A stretch of 64,000 nucleotides of DNA from Litorivivens sp041624475. Its GTDB lineage: Bacteria; Pseudomonadota; Gammaproteobacteria; Pseudomonadales; Spongiibacteraceae. The translations under genes and the position numbers were made by a program. Shown one piece after another: positions 35,411-44,423 of the stretch (position 1 is its first letter; each line of letters starts with the position of its first letter). The DNA is taken from contig NZ_JBFJUX010000001.1 of NCBI RefSeq assembly GCF_041624475.1, positions 186,001-250,000 of the forward strand, given 5' to 3'. The notes under the pieces were generated by a model. The model was given only the letters and a program-made list of their open reading frames with translations, was not told where the DNA came from and searched no databases.

Positions 35411-37497
35411 CAGTTTTTTCCGGGCACCAGCAGGGAAATGTCGGCCACCTGCAAAAACAGTTCGCGCAAGTGACTGAGCAGGCTGAGACGATTTTTTTTC
35501 AGTGACGGGTCGTCGGCATTGACCATCACGTCATCAAAGAAGCTGTCGACCGGTTCGCGCAGACTGGCCAGCGATTTCAGTGCCGCTTCAAAATCACCTT
35601 TTTCCAGCAGGGGCTGAAAGGCGCCGCTGGCGGCCTGCAGGGAGGCGGCCAGACGTTTCTCGGCCTCTTCCTGCAGCAGAGACTCGTTTATTTCACCCGT
35701 GCTGAAACCCTCGGCTTTGGCGAGTATATTGGATACCCGTTTGTTGGCCGCCGCCAGTGCTTCGGCCTCGCCCAGGGCGGTGAAACTGTTCACGGCCTTG
35801 ATGCGGCGGTCGATATCCAGCGGTGCGCTCAGATTCTTGGCGGTGACCGCCATAAAGACTTCGGCGGGAATGCCCTGCTCGTCATAGACGGCACGCAGCC
35901 GCTCGATCATGTAGACGAGTACGGTTTCGGTCAGTGCGTCATCGGCTTTGATTGCGCTGTGCTGCTTGGCAGCCAGGGTGATAAGTTCGCGCAGATCCAG
36001 CTCCAGGTGCTGTTCCAAGATGATGCGCAATACGCCCAGACAGGCGCGGCGCAGTGCAAAGGGGTCCTTGGAGCCGCTCGGCGGCTGGCCGATACCGAAG
36101 ATGCCGGTAATGGTATCGAGGCGGTCGGCCAGCGCAATCACGCTGCCGGCCTGGGTGGTGGGCAGAGTGTCGCCGGCAAAGCGCGGTAGGTATTGCTCAT
36201 TCATTGCCTTGGCGACGTCGGCCGGTTCACCGTCGTTGCTGGCGTAGTAGTAACCGGCTATCCCCTGCATGTCGGCAAACTCGTAAACCATATCGGTTAC
36301 GAGATCGCTTTTGCAGAGCTGGGCGGCACGCTCTGCAAGTGTCACGTCGGCGCCGATTTTTTCTGCCAGCACTCGGCTCAATGCAGCGATGCGCTCGGTC
36401 TTGTCAAAGACAGTGCCGAGCTTTTCCTGAAAGACGATGGTTTTCAGTTTTTCCCGTCGATCAAACAGCGTAGTTTTACAATCGGTTTCAAAGAAAAAAG
36501 CGGCGTCGCTCAGGCGCGGGCGGATGACCTTTTCATTGCCCGCGATGACCTGCGCCGGGTCCGCACTTTCAATATTGGCGACTGTAATAAAATGCGGCAT
36601 AAGATTACCGTTAGTGTCGACCACGTGAAAGTATTTCTGGTGTTCTTTCATGGAAGAGATCAGCGCCTCGGCGGGCACTTTGAGAAATCGCTCTTCAAAG
36701 CTCCCGGCTAGGGCAACCGGCCACTCCACCAGCGCGGTGACTTCATCCAGCAGGTCATCGGAAATGACCGCCTCGCCGCCGAGCTTTTTACCTTCCGCCG
36801 CCACTTGCTCGCGGATCATCTCGCGGCGTTTTTCGAAACTGGCGACGACTTTGCCTTCATCGCGTAGCAGACTTTCGTAGTCGCCAGCGCTGGCGATCGT
36901 TAGTGCGCGATTGGCGTGAAAGCGGTGGCCGCGAGTTGTATTGCCGGCAGTGAGATTCAGCGCTTTGCCATCCAGCGTGTCGCTGCCGTAAAGCGAGGTA
37001 ATCCAATGCACCGGGCGCACAAACTCAGCGCGGCTGGCGCCCCAGCGCATACGCTTGGGAATGGGCAGGGCCGCGAGTGCCCTTTCAATCATGTCGAAAA
37101 TCACGTCGACGGTCTTCGCGCCGGCCTGCTCGTTTTTCACGAACAGTTTGTCCTGTTTGCCATCGTTGGCGATATGGTTTTTCAGATCCTCGATCGCGAG
37201 GCCGTTTTTCTGGGCAAAGGCTTCGGCGGCGCGGGTGGGATTGTCATCTTTATCAAAGGCGACTTTGGCGGGTGGCCCCCAGGCTTCGATAGCCTGGCTG
37301 GGCGCCTGCTCACTGAGGCCGCGCAGCAGCACTGCCAGACGGCGTGGGCTGGCAAAGCGTTCGGCGTTCTCAAAACTCAGGGCCGCGTCTTTTAGCTGAC
37401 TTTCAATGCTGTCGGCAAAGGCATCGCTGAGCCCCTTCAGGGCGACTGGTGGCAGCTCTTCGGTGCCAATTTCGATTAACAGATCCCGTGTGCTCAT
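35410..37497 (-). CDS. glyS: Glycyl-tRNA synthetase beta subunit
   Basis: Together with GlyQ it forms the alpha2-beta2 enzyme that charges tRNA-Gly. The 695-residue product starts MSTRDLLIEIGTEELPP, the typical beginning, and contains PKRMRWG, HQKYF and, near the C-terminus, the anticodon-binding region (KKNRLSLLSHLRELF). Length is as in other bacteria. The ATG overlaps the glyQ stop (ATGA), which ties the two subunits to equal translation. Confidence 0.97.
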   Translation of the reverse strand: MSTRDLLIEIGTEELPPVALKGLSDAFADSIESQLKDAALSFENAERFASPRRLAVLLRGLSEQAPSQAIEAWGPPAKVAFDKDDNPTRAAEAFAQKNGLAIEDLKNHIANDGKQDKLFVKNEQAGAKTVDVIFDMIERALAALPIPKRMRWGASRAEFVRPVHWITSLYGSDTLDGKALNLTAGNTTRGHRFHANRALTIASAGDYESLLRDEGKVVASFEKRREMIREQVAAEGKKLGGEAVISDDLLDEVTALVEWPVALAGSFEERFLKVPAEALISSMKEHQKYFHVVDTNGNLMPHFITVANIESADPAQVIAGNEKVIRPRLSDAAFFFETDCKTTLFDRREKLKTIVFQEKLGTVFDKTERIAALSRVLAEKIGADVTLAERAAQLCKSDLVTDMVYEFADMQGIAGYYYASNDGEPADVAKAMNEQYLPRFAGDTLPTTQAGSVIALADRLDTITGIFGIGQPPSGSKDPFALRRACLGVLRIILEQHLELDLRELITLAAKQHSAIKADDALTETVLVYMIERLRAVYDEQGIPAEVFMAVTAKNLSAPLDIDRRIKAVNSFTALGEAEALAAANKRVSNILAKAEGFSTGEINESLLQEEAEKRLAASLQAASGAFQPLLEKGDFEAALKSLASLREPVDSFFDDVMVNADDPSLKKNRLSLLSHLRELFLQVADISLLVPGKN

Positions 37498-38435
37498 GAC
37501 TTGCCCTCCTCTGCGGCCAACACCTCGGTGCGCAGATGCTCCGGTGCCAGCGGGAAGCCCAGCGCCTTGCGGGCGTCGAAGTAAGCCTGAGCCACGGCGC
37601 GGGCCAGGGTGCGCACTCGCAGAATAAAGCGCTGGCGCTCGGTGACGGAGATGGCGTGGCGGGCGTCGAGCAGGTTAAAGGCGTGGGAGGCCTTCATCAC
37701 CATTTCGTAGGCGGGCAGTGGCAGGCCCTTTTCGATCAGGCGCTGGCTCTGGGCTTCGCAGTGATCGAATTGTTTGAACAGTTCGGCCACATCGGCTTCT
37801 TCAAAGTTGAAGCGGGACATCTCCACTTCGTTCTGGTGAAACACGTCACCATAGCTTACCGCCCCGTCCGGGCCATTGGTCCAGACCAGATCATAAATGC
37901 TGTCCACGCCCTGCAGGTACATCGCGATACGCTCGAGGCCATAGGTGATCTCGCCGGTCACCGGATAGCACTCCAGTCCGCCCACTTGCTGAAAATAGGT
38001 AAACTGGGTAACTTCCATGCCGTTTAGCCAGACTTCCCAGCCCAGGCCCCAGGCGCCCAGGGTAGGTGATTCCCAGTTGTCTTCGACAAAACGGATATCG
38101 TGGATGGCGGGATCGAGGCCCAGATGGCGCAGGGAATCCAGATAAATTTCCTGAATTTCCAGTGGCGAGGGCTTCATCACCACCTGAAACTGGTAGTAGT
38201 GCTGCAAGCGGTTGGGGTTTTCACCGTAGCGACCGTCGGTGGGGCGGCGGCAGGGCTGCACGTAGGCGCTGTTCCAGGTCTCCGGGCCAATGGCGCGCAG
38301 GAAGGTGCCGGGGTGAAAGGTGCCGGCGCCCACTTCCATATCCAGCGGCTGCAGAATCACACAGCCGCGCTCCGCCCAGAAATGTTGAAGCGCGAGAATC
38401 AGCCCCTGAAATGTACTGACGTCTGCCTTGGTCAC
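37494..38435 (-). CDS. glyQ: Glycyl-tRNA synthetase alpha subunit
   Basis: Class II catalytic subunit of bacterial glycyl-tRNA synthetase. The 313-residue product contains the conserved FQGLILALQHFWAERGC, QPCRRPTDGRYGENPNR and ECYPVTGEITYGLERIAMYL. The start is GTG at 38435 with AGGTGGG upstream. It is the first gene of the glyQ–glyS–gmhB–plsC unit, an arrangement shared with Pseudomonas. Confidence 0.97.
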   Translation of the reverse strand: MTKADVSTFQGLILALQHFWAERGCVILQPLDMEVGAGTFHPGTFLRAIGPETWNSAYVQPCRRPTDGRYGENPNRLQHYYQFQVVMKPSPLEIQEIYLDSLRHLGLDPAIHDIRFVEDNWESPTLGAWGLGWEVWLNGMEVTQFTYFQQVGGLECYPVTGEITYGLERIAMYLQGVDSIYDLVWTNGPDGAVSYGDVFHQNEVEMSRFNFEEADVAELFKQFDHCEAQSQRLIEKGLPLPAYEMVMKASHAFNLLDARHAISVTERQRFILRVRTLARAVAQAYFDARKALGFPLAPEHLRTEVLAAEEGKS

Positions 38436-38519
38436 GTAAAACCCACCTGTCTTTGCAAAAAGGCGGGAATTATAACGTCTGCCGGGCGCTTACGCGAAGG
38501 TGTTCACTGCTAACCGGGC

Positions 38520-40376
38520 TTAAGAGCTGTGCAGGTGCTGGTATTGGTCGGCCCAGCGGGTAAAGTGCTCGGCGGATATGGCGGGGGTGAAGAGATAGCC
38601 CTGGGCCATGTCGCAATGCACTTCTTTCAACAGCCGGCGCTGCTCCATGTGCTCGACACCCTCGCCGACCACTTTCATGTTCAGAGAGTGGGCCATGGTG
38701 ACGATGGCCTGAATGAGCTGCCGGCTTTGCTCCGAGTGCTGGCAGTCGACCACAAAACTGCGATCGATTTTGAGTACATCAAAGGGGTACTGTTTGAGGT
38801 AGCTGAGTGAGGCGTAGCCGGTGCCAAAATCATCGAGGGCGAGGCGCACATTCATGTCCTTGAGGCGATAGAGGATGCTTTTGGTAAGACGGTCGTTGCC
38901 CATCAGCAGACGCTCGGTCACTTCCAGTTCCAGACATTGTGGGGGCAGCCCGGTTTTCTCCAGTGCGCGCTCCACCGCCGTCAAAATGTGGCCGTTTTCG
39001 AACTGCCGGGCGCAGACATTCACCGCCACCACAAACTCGCTGTCATGCTCCTGCCAGCGCATCGCGTGCATGCAGGCCTGTTCCAGCGCCCAATCGCCAA
39101 TGGGCAGAATAAGCCCGGTTTCCTCGGCGATCTGTATGAAGTTTTCCGGCGGCGGGTTGTTAAGTTTGGCGTTGTGCCAGCGCAGCAGGGCTTCGGCGCC
39201 TACTAGCCGGTTGCAGCTGATATCGATGACGGGCTGGAAGGCGAGCGACAGCTCGTCCCGGGCGATGGCGTGGCGCAGGTGGGATTCGATGGCCAGACGG
39301 TTGGCGGCCCCATTGCCGGGTTTGTGTCGGTAGCGATAGAAACCATTACCACCCTGCTCGCGGGCGTAATACATGGCGGATTCTGCGCAGTGCATCAGCT
39401 CCGGGCCGGAGCTGGCGTCGTCGGGGAAAATCGCCAGTCCGAAGCTCCCGGTCAGGGTGATTTCACTGTCATCAATCATCAGCGGTTCGCTGATAGCGGA
39501 CTTCAGTGCCAGCACGGTGCGCATCGTATTCTCGTCGCGTTGGTTCTGCAGAAGAATGAGAAACTTGTCGCCGCCCAGATTGCCGATCATGTCGCCTTCA
39601 TACAATGTTTCGCGCAGACGGCCGGCGATCTGTTTCAGCACTCTGTCGCCAAAGCCGTGGCCCCGCGAGTCGTTGAGCAGCTTGAATCGGTCCAGGTTGA
39701 GGTAGATCAGAGCCAGGCCGGTTTCGCGGGATTTCGCGGCCAGGCAGGCCTGCTCGAGCTTTTTCAGACTGTAGCTACGATTGGGCAGGCCGGTCACGCC
39801 ATCAAAGTGAGCGCTCATATACAGCCGCTGGGCCATAACTTTTTCGTCGCTGGCATCATCGATCAGGGCCAGTATGTAGAGCAGCTCGCCGTCGTCATCG
39901 AAAATGGGGCGGCAGGTGGTAATGGTATTGCGCCCCGCAGTGCCCGCTTTCTCGAAAAACACCTCTCCGTACCATTCGTCGCGGCGGCCTACCGCATCGG
40001 CGACCTCGTGAAAGACTTCGGTCGGCACACCGATGTTGTCCAGCTCGAGAAGATTCTTGCCTTGCAGATCGCGGGAGGCTATGCCGACCAGCTCGCCAAA
40101 GTTGCTGTTGGCGAAGGCAACCACGCCAGCGCCGTCAACAAACAGAATGGACTGAGGGCTTTTTTCCAGCCCGAACAGCAATTTTTTCAGTTCTCGTTTC
40201 AGGTAGCGGGTATTGGACTGGGATTCCTTCAGCTTGCGCAGCAGGAGCATTGCGACGATAAAAAGAGGAATGACGCTGAGCAAAAAGGCCGTGGTTGCAT
40301 TGGCAAGCCATAGGGCCAGCCCGCCGACCAGCAGGGGCGCAATTACAGCAATAAGCCACGGCTGCTGGGGACGCAC
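38520..40376 (-). CDS. PAS–GGDEF(degenerate)–EAL c-di-GMP phosphodiesterase
   Basis: A membrane signalling protein with two N-terminal helices, a PAS domain (FGLEKSPQSILFVDGAG...), a GGDEF domain and an EAL domain. The cyclase motif reads GGDKF, with the catalytic glutamate replaced by lysine, so it should not make c-di-GMP. The EAL domain is intact (EALLRW, ELEVTERLL, DDFGTGYASLSYL, KIDRSFV, QGYLF), so hydrolysis of c-di-GMP is the likely activity, perhaps GTP-modulated. I favour GTG at 40376 because GGGAG lies seven bases upstream; a TTG at 40448 would add 24 residues. Confidence 0.85.
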   Translation of the reverse strand: MRPQQPWLIAVIAPLLVGGLALWLANATTAFLLSVIPLFIVAMLLLRKLKESQSNTRYLKRELKKLLFGLEKSPQSILFVDGAGVVAFANSNFGELVGIASRDLQGKNLLELDNIGVPTEVFHEVADAVGRRDEWYGEVFFEKAGTAGRNTITTCRPIFDDDGELLYILALIDDASDEKVMAQRLYMSAHFDGVTGLPNRSYSLKKLEQACLAAKSRETGLALIYLNLDRFKLLNDSRGHGFGDRVLKQIAGRLRETLYEGDMIGNLGGDKFLILLQNQRDENTMRTVLALKSAISEPLMIDDSEITLTGSFGLAIFPDDASSGPELMHCAESAMYYAREQGGNGFYRYRHKPGNGAANRLAIESHLRHAIARDELSLAFQPVIDISCNRLVGAEALLRWHNAKLNNPPPENFIQIAEETGLILPIGDWALEQACMHAMRWQEHDSEFVVAVNVCARQFENGHILTAVERALEKTGLPPQCLELEVTERLLMGNDRLTKSILYRLKDMNVRLALDDFGTGYASLSYLKQYPFDVLKIDRSFVVDCQHSEQSRQLIQAIVTMAHSLNMKVVGEGVEHMEQRRLLKEVHCDMAQGYLFTPAISAEHFTRWADQYQHLHSS

Positions 40377-40567
40377 GCGTTCACTCCCTTGGCTGGTCGG
40401 CGGTTTGTGGCAGGGCGAATGCTTTTCGTTGCCAAGTTCATTAGCCAATACAATAACTTAATTCTGGTAGACGACCGGGATGGAATCAAGCTTTGTATTG
40501 TCTGGATGGTATCCAGAGCGCATTCTTAATGTACGCTGAGGCTCCCACATGACCGGGATCAGAGGGG

Positions 40568-40915
40568 CTAATACTCGTTGTATTTTTTTGCGCTTCCCCT
40601 CACCTTGTCGGCGGGGTATTTGGCTTCGTTCTTTTTGAATTTTTCGCTTACCGCGCTGCGGATATCAACGTCCAACTTGTCCGCCAGGCGAATCAGATAG
40701 AGCTGAATATCGGCGATTTCGTCGGTAACCGCTGCGAGCTGCTGCGCAGACAGTGCGCGCGACTGCTCTTCAGTCAGCCACTGAAAGCACTCGACCAGTT
40801 CGCTGGCCTCAACGCTGAGCGCCATCGCCAGATTTTTCGGCGAGTGAAACTGATCCCAGTCGCGCTCGGCGGCAAATTCCCTGAGCTTTAAGCGAAGCTG
40901 TTCCAGTTCAGTCAT
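40568..40915 (-). CDS. MazG-like nucleotide pyrophosphohydrolase
   Basis: A 115-residue all-alpha NTP pyrophosphatase of the MazG/dCTPase (RS21-C6-like) type, a house-cleaning enzyme for non-canonical nucleotides. The magnesium-binding motif is visible as EASELVE and DEIADIQLYLIRLAD, and the C-terminal FKKNEAKYPADKVRG is typical of the family. It lies 14 bases downstream of the methyltransferase gene, probably in one operon. Confidence 0.9.
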   Translation of the reverse strand: MTELEQLRLKLREFAAERDWDQFHSPKNLAMALSVEASELVECFQWLTEEQSRALSAQQLAAVTDEIADIQLYLIRLADKLDVDIRSAVSEKFKKNEAKYPADKVRGSAKKYNEY

Positions 40916-40929
40916 GGGGTGCCTCTGAG

Positions 40930-41511
40930 TTATCGCGGAGCCTGCCCGACAAACAGGGTTTCGTGGCGGTTGCCGTATTGCTGGTCGCCGGTGCGCCCGT
41001 ATTCCTGGTAAAAGCGAAGTTGAAGGCTGGAGAATACCGCAAGCAGTTCACCGGGCTCCAGCAGGAAGTCCGGGTTGCCGGGGCCGCCAGCGGGTTTGTC
41101 GCGGTTGAAGGTCTGATAGAACAGCAATCCCCCGGGCCGCAGAGCCTGTGCCAATGCGGGCAGGCTGGGCCGGTGCAGAAAGCGACTGACCACAATCACA
41201 TCGAAACTTGAAGGTTCAGGCGGCTCGGTTTCGGCGTCGCGCTGCAGGGTCGAGAGCGCGGTGGCCAAATTGAGCTGGCTGGCCGCAGCCCCCAGTTTCT
41301 CCAGGGCGCTGTCGGCAAGGTCCCAGGCTTGTACCTCGAGGCCGTATTCCGCCAGCAACAGGGCGTTGGCACCCAAGCCACAGGCCAGATCCAGCGCTCT
41401 GCCCTGTTCCGGTAGCAGCCCGGTATTGCGCCTGAGAACCTCACAAGCCTGTTTTACCGTGGGCAATTCGGCGCTGGCGTAGCGCGCGTTCCATTTGGCG
41501 CGCTGGGACAT
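40930..41511 (-). CDS. Class I SAM-dependent methyltransferase (TehB-like)
   Basis: A 193-residue Rossmann-fold methyltransferase: SAM motif LDLACGLGANALLLAEYG, acidic loop VQAWDLADSALEKL and DVIVVSRFLHRP. It resembles TehB/UbiE-like small-molecule methyltransferases; substrate unknown. The ATG at 41511 overlaps the trkH stop as TGATG and follows GGAAG, so it is read with the Trk genes. Confidence 0.87.
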   Translation of the reverse strand: MSQRAKWNARYASAELPTVKQACEVLRRNTGLLPEQGRALDLACGLGANALLLAEYGLEVQAWDLADSALEKLGAAASQLNLATALSTLQRDAETEPPEPSSFDVIVVSRFLHRPSLPALAQALRPGGLLFYQTFNRDKPAGGPGNPDFLLEPGELLAVFSSLQLRFYQEYGRTGDQQYGNRHETLFVGQAPR

Positions 41512-42959
41512 CAATGCTTCCAGAATGCCGGGGTAAACAGCACCAGCAAGGTGAAGATCTCAAGGCGGCCCAGCAGCATGGCGTAGCACAGCACCCACTT
41601 GGCGGCCTGGCTTACATCGCCGTAGTGAGCCGAGACATCACCCAAGCCAGGGCCGAGATTGTTAAGAGTGGCGGAGGTGGCAGAAAAGGCGGTGGTGTAG
41701 TCCAGGTTGCTGGCCATCAGCGCCAGCAGAATCAGCAGAAAGGAAAACATATAGACCGCGAAAAAACTCCACACGGCGCTGACGGTTTTTGCATCCACCC
41801 GCTTGTTGCCGACTTTGAGGGGAATAATGGCGTGTGGGTGGATAAGTTGCTTCAGTTCGCGAATGCCCTGCTTGGTAATCAGCATGACCCGCACTACCTT
41901 CATGCCGCCTGCCGTGGAGCCACCGCAGCCGCCCATAAACGACAGCAGGATAAGCATCACCGGCACAAAGGCAGGCCAGACCGCAAAGTCGGCCGCCGCA
42001 AAACCGGTGGTGGTGGCGATGGAAATGGTGTGGAACACCCCGAGCAAGACGCTTTCCTGGACGCTGTAGGTTTTGGTGTAGGCCAGATAGCCGACGATGA
42101 TGGCACAGGCCACGCTCACCGCCAGCAAATAAAAGCGGGTTTCCGAGTCGCGCAGGTAGTGATAAAAACGGCGGCTGCGCCAGGCGAAAAAATGCACCCC
42201 GAAGTTGATGCCGGCCAGCAGCATAAACACCGAGGCAATCAGCAGAATCATCGGGTTGTCGAAAAAGCCCAGACTGGCATCGTGGGTGGAAAAGCCGCCG
42301 ATAGCGACCGTGGAAAAGGCGTGGCAGAGGGCATCAAAACCGCTCATTCCCGCCAGCCAGTAGGCGACGGTGCAGGCAATGGTGAGGTAGAGATAGATAA
42401 GAAACAGGGCCTTGGCAGTACCGGTAATACGCGGCGTCAGTTTGCTGTCCTTGACCGGGCCGGGGGTTTCGGCGCGATAGAGCTGCATACCCCCAATGCC
42501 CAGAATCGGCAGAATGGCCACGGCAATAACAATGATACCGATGCCGCCCAGCCATTGCAGGAACTGGCGGTAAAAGAGGATGGAAACCGGCAGTTCGTCG
42601 AGGCCGGTGATCACCGTCGCTCCGGTGGTGGTGAGGCCGGAGATGGATTCAAACACCGCGTCGCTCAGCGGCAGGTTCAGGCCGTCCGCCAACAGGAAGG
42701 GCAGCGAGCCAAAACAGCCCAGTACCGTCCAGAACAGGGACACCACCAGAAAACCGTCGCGAATGTTGAGTTCGCTGCGGGCGCGCCGTACAAACAACCA
42801 GACAATGCCGCCGCTACCGAAACACAGCACAAAGGCAGTCAGGAAGGCGCTTGCCGCGCCATCGCCGGTCAGCAGCGCAATCACTGCCGGTATCAGCATG
42901 GTGCCGCTGAAGATCATCAACAGAATGCCGACAATGCGGGCAATCACGGCGAAATGCAT
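41511..42959 (-). CDS. trkH: Trk potassium uptake channel subunit
   Basis: The pore-forming membrane subunit of the constitutive Trk potassium system. The 482-residue product has the four repeated membrane-pore-membrane units with selectivity-filter segments such as SGLTTTGATVI, STVAIGGFSTHD, TTTGFAAAD and TLNNLGPG, and the family motif GGCGGSTAGGMKVVR. It lies 15 bases downstream of trkA, its gating partner, so both are co-expressed. Confidence 0.96.
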   Translation of the reverse strand: MHFAVIARIVGILLMIFSGTMLIPAVIALLTGDGAASAFLTAFVLCFGSGGIVWLFVRRARSELNIRDGFLVVSLFWTVLGCFGSLPFLLADGLNLPLSDAVFESISGLTTTGATVITGLDELPVSILFYRQFLQWLGGIGIIVIAVAILPILGIGGMQLYRAETPGPVKDSKLTPRITGTAKALFLIYLYLTIACTVAYWLAGMSGFDALCHAFSTVAIGGFSTHDASLGFFDNPMILLIASVFMLLAGINFGVHFFAWRSRRFYHYLRDSETRFYLLAVSVACAIIVGYLAYTKTYSVQESVLLGVFHTISIATTTGFAAADFAVWPAFVPVMLILLSFMGGCGGSTAGGMKVVRVMLITKQGIRELKQLIHPHAIIPLKVGNKRVDAKTVSAVWSFFAVYMFSFLLILLALMASNLDYTTAFSATSATLNNLGPGLGDVSAHYGDVSQAAKWVLCYAMLLGRLEIFTLLVLFTPAFWKH

Positions 42960-42974
42960 GCTGTGGGCTCCGCC

Positions 42975-44348
42975 CTAGAAGAAAGTGAAACCGACCTGAA
43001 ACAGGCGTTCCACTTCCTTGATTTTGTGTTTGTCGACGAGGAACAGGATCAGGTGATCCTCGGGCTCCACCACAATGTGGCTGTGGGCGATCAGAACATC
43101 TTCGCCGCGGGTGAGCGCGCCGATGGTCACGCCCTCGGGCAAATCGATTTCATCGAGGCGGCGGCCGACCACTTTTGAGGAGCGGCTGTCGCCGTGGGCG
43201 ATGACCTCTAACGCTTCGGCTGCGCCGCGGCGCAGGGAGTGTACATTGGTGATGTCGCCGCGCCGCACATGGGCCAGCAGGCTGCCGATGGTAATCTGCT
43301 GGGGCGACAGGGCGATGTCGATTTCAATACCCTGCACTAGGTCCACATAGGCGGGGTTGGTGATCAGGGTGATGACCTTTTTCGCACCCATGCGCTTGGC
43401 CAGCAGCGAACTCATGATGTTCGCTTCATCGTCATTGGTCAGCGCGCAGAACACATCGATGTTGTCGATATTTTCCGAGGTCAGCAGCTCGTGGTCGGAG
43501 GCCTCGCCGTGCAGCACCACCGCCTTGCTCAGTTCTTCCGACAGGGCGCGGCAGCGCTGGTAGCTCTGTTCAATGATTTTGACTGAATACTTGCTTTCAA
43601 TGGCGCGGGCCAGCCGCTCGCCGATGTTGCCGCCGCCGGCGATCATGATGCGCTTGTAGGACTCATCGAGGCGGCGCATTTCCGACATCACCGGCAGGAT
43701 GTGATCCTTAGCCGCGATAAAGAACACTTCGTCGCCGGCTTCCACCACCGTGTCGGCCTTGGGGAGGATGGCCTCACCGCGCCGGAAAATGGCAGCGACC
43801 CGGGTATCCACCTTGGGCATGTGCTTGCGGATTTCCTGCAGTTCAACGCCCACCATCGGCCCACCGTAATAGGCCTTCACCGCCACCAGCTGTACCTTGC
43901 CGTCGGCAAAGTCGAGCACCTGCAGGGAGCCGGGGTATTCCAGCAGCCGCATGATGTAGCGGGTGACCAATTGTTCGGGGCTGATGATCACGTCGATGGG
44001 AATCGAGGTGTCGGCAAACAAGCCATCGTGAAGCAGGTAGGCGCGGGAGCGAATGCGGGAAATCTTGGTGGGGGTGCGGAACATGGAATAGGCGATCTGG
44101 CACGCCACCATATTGATTTCATCGCTGCTGGTCACGGCGATCAGCATATCGGCGTCATCGGCGCCCGCCCGGCGCAGCACATCCGGGTGAGAGGCGAGAC
44201 CGGTCACGGTGCCGATATCGAGTTTATCCTGCAGCTGCTGCAGGCGGTCGCCGTCGCGATCGACGATGGTGATGTCGTTGTGTTCACTGGCGAGGTTGGC
44301 TGCCAGTGTGCCGCCGACCTGCCCTGCCCCCAGAATGATGATTTTCAT
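42975..44348 (-). CDS. trkA: Trk system NAD-binding regulatory protein
   Basis: A peripheral membrane protein that binds NAD(H) and gates TrkH. The 457-residue product has two RCK_N Rossmann domains (ILGAGQVGGTLA at the start and IAGGGNIGERLA at about 234), each followed by an RCK_C domain, giving the full duplicated architecture with the usual length. It precedes trkH and follows rsmB, as in Pseudomonas and E. coli. Confidence 0.97.
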   Translation of the reverse strand: MKIIILGAGQVGGTLAANLASEHNDITIVDRDGDRLQQLQDKLDIGTVTGLASHPDVLRRAGADDADMLIAVTSSDEINMVACQIAYSMFRTPTKISRIRSRAYLLHDGLFADTSIPIDVIISPEQLVTRYIMRLLEYPGSLQVLDFADGKVQLVAVKAYYGGPMVGVELQEIRKHMPKVDTRVAAIFRRGEAILPKADTVVEAGDEVFFIAAKDHILPVMSEMRRLDESYKRIMIAGGGNIGERLARAIESKYSVKIIEQSYQRCRALSEELSKAVVLHGEASDHELLTSENIDNIDVFCALTNDDEANIMSSLLAKRMGAKKVITLITNPAYVDLVQGIEIDIALSPQQITIGSLLAHVRRGDITNVHSLRRGAAEALEVIAHGDSRSSKVVGRRLDEIDLPEGVTIGALTRGEDVLIAHSHIVVEPEDHLILFLVDKHKIKEVERLFQVGFTFF

Positions 44349-44423
44349 CAGGAATCCTGACTCAATTTAGCCGCGATTGTAGGCGCATTGCCTGAACTTG
44401 TTAACCCGTGTCTCTGATTCGAC

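Noticed and set aside
36617..36632. Third possible parS (CCACGTGAAA core) within glyS
   Set aside because: Only the central ten bases match; the outer bases do not, so it falls well below the two recF sites.
41514..43178. 554-codon plus-strand frame antisense to trkH
   Set aside because: Fully antisense to a well conserved gene; its glutamine- and histidine-rich product is the usual artefact of GC-rich antisense reading.
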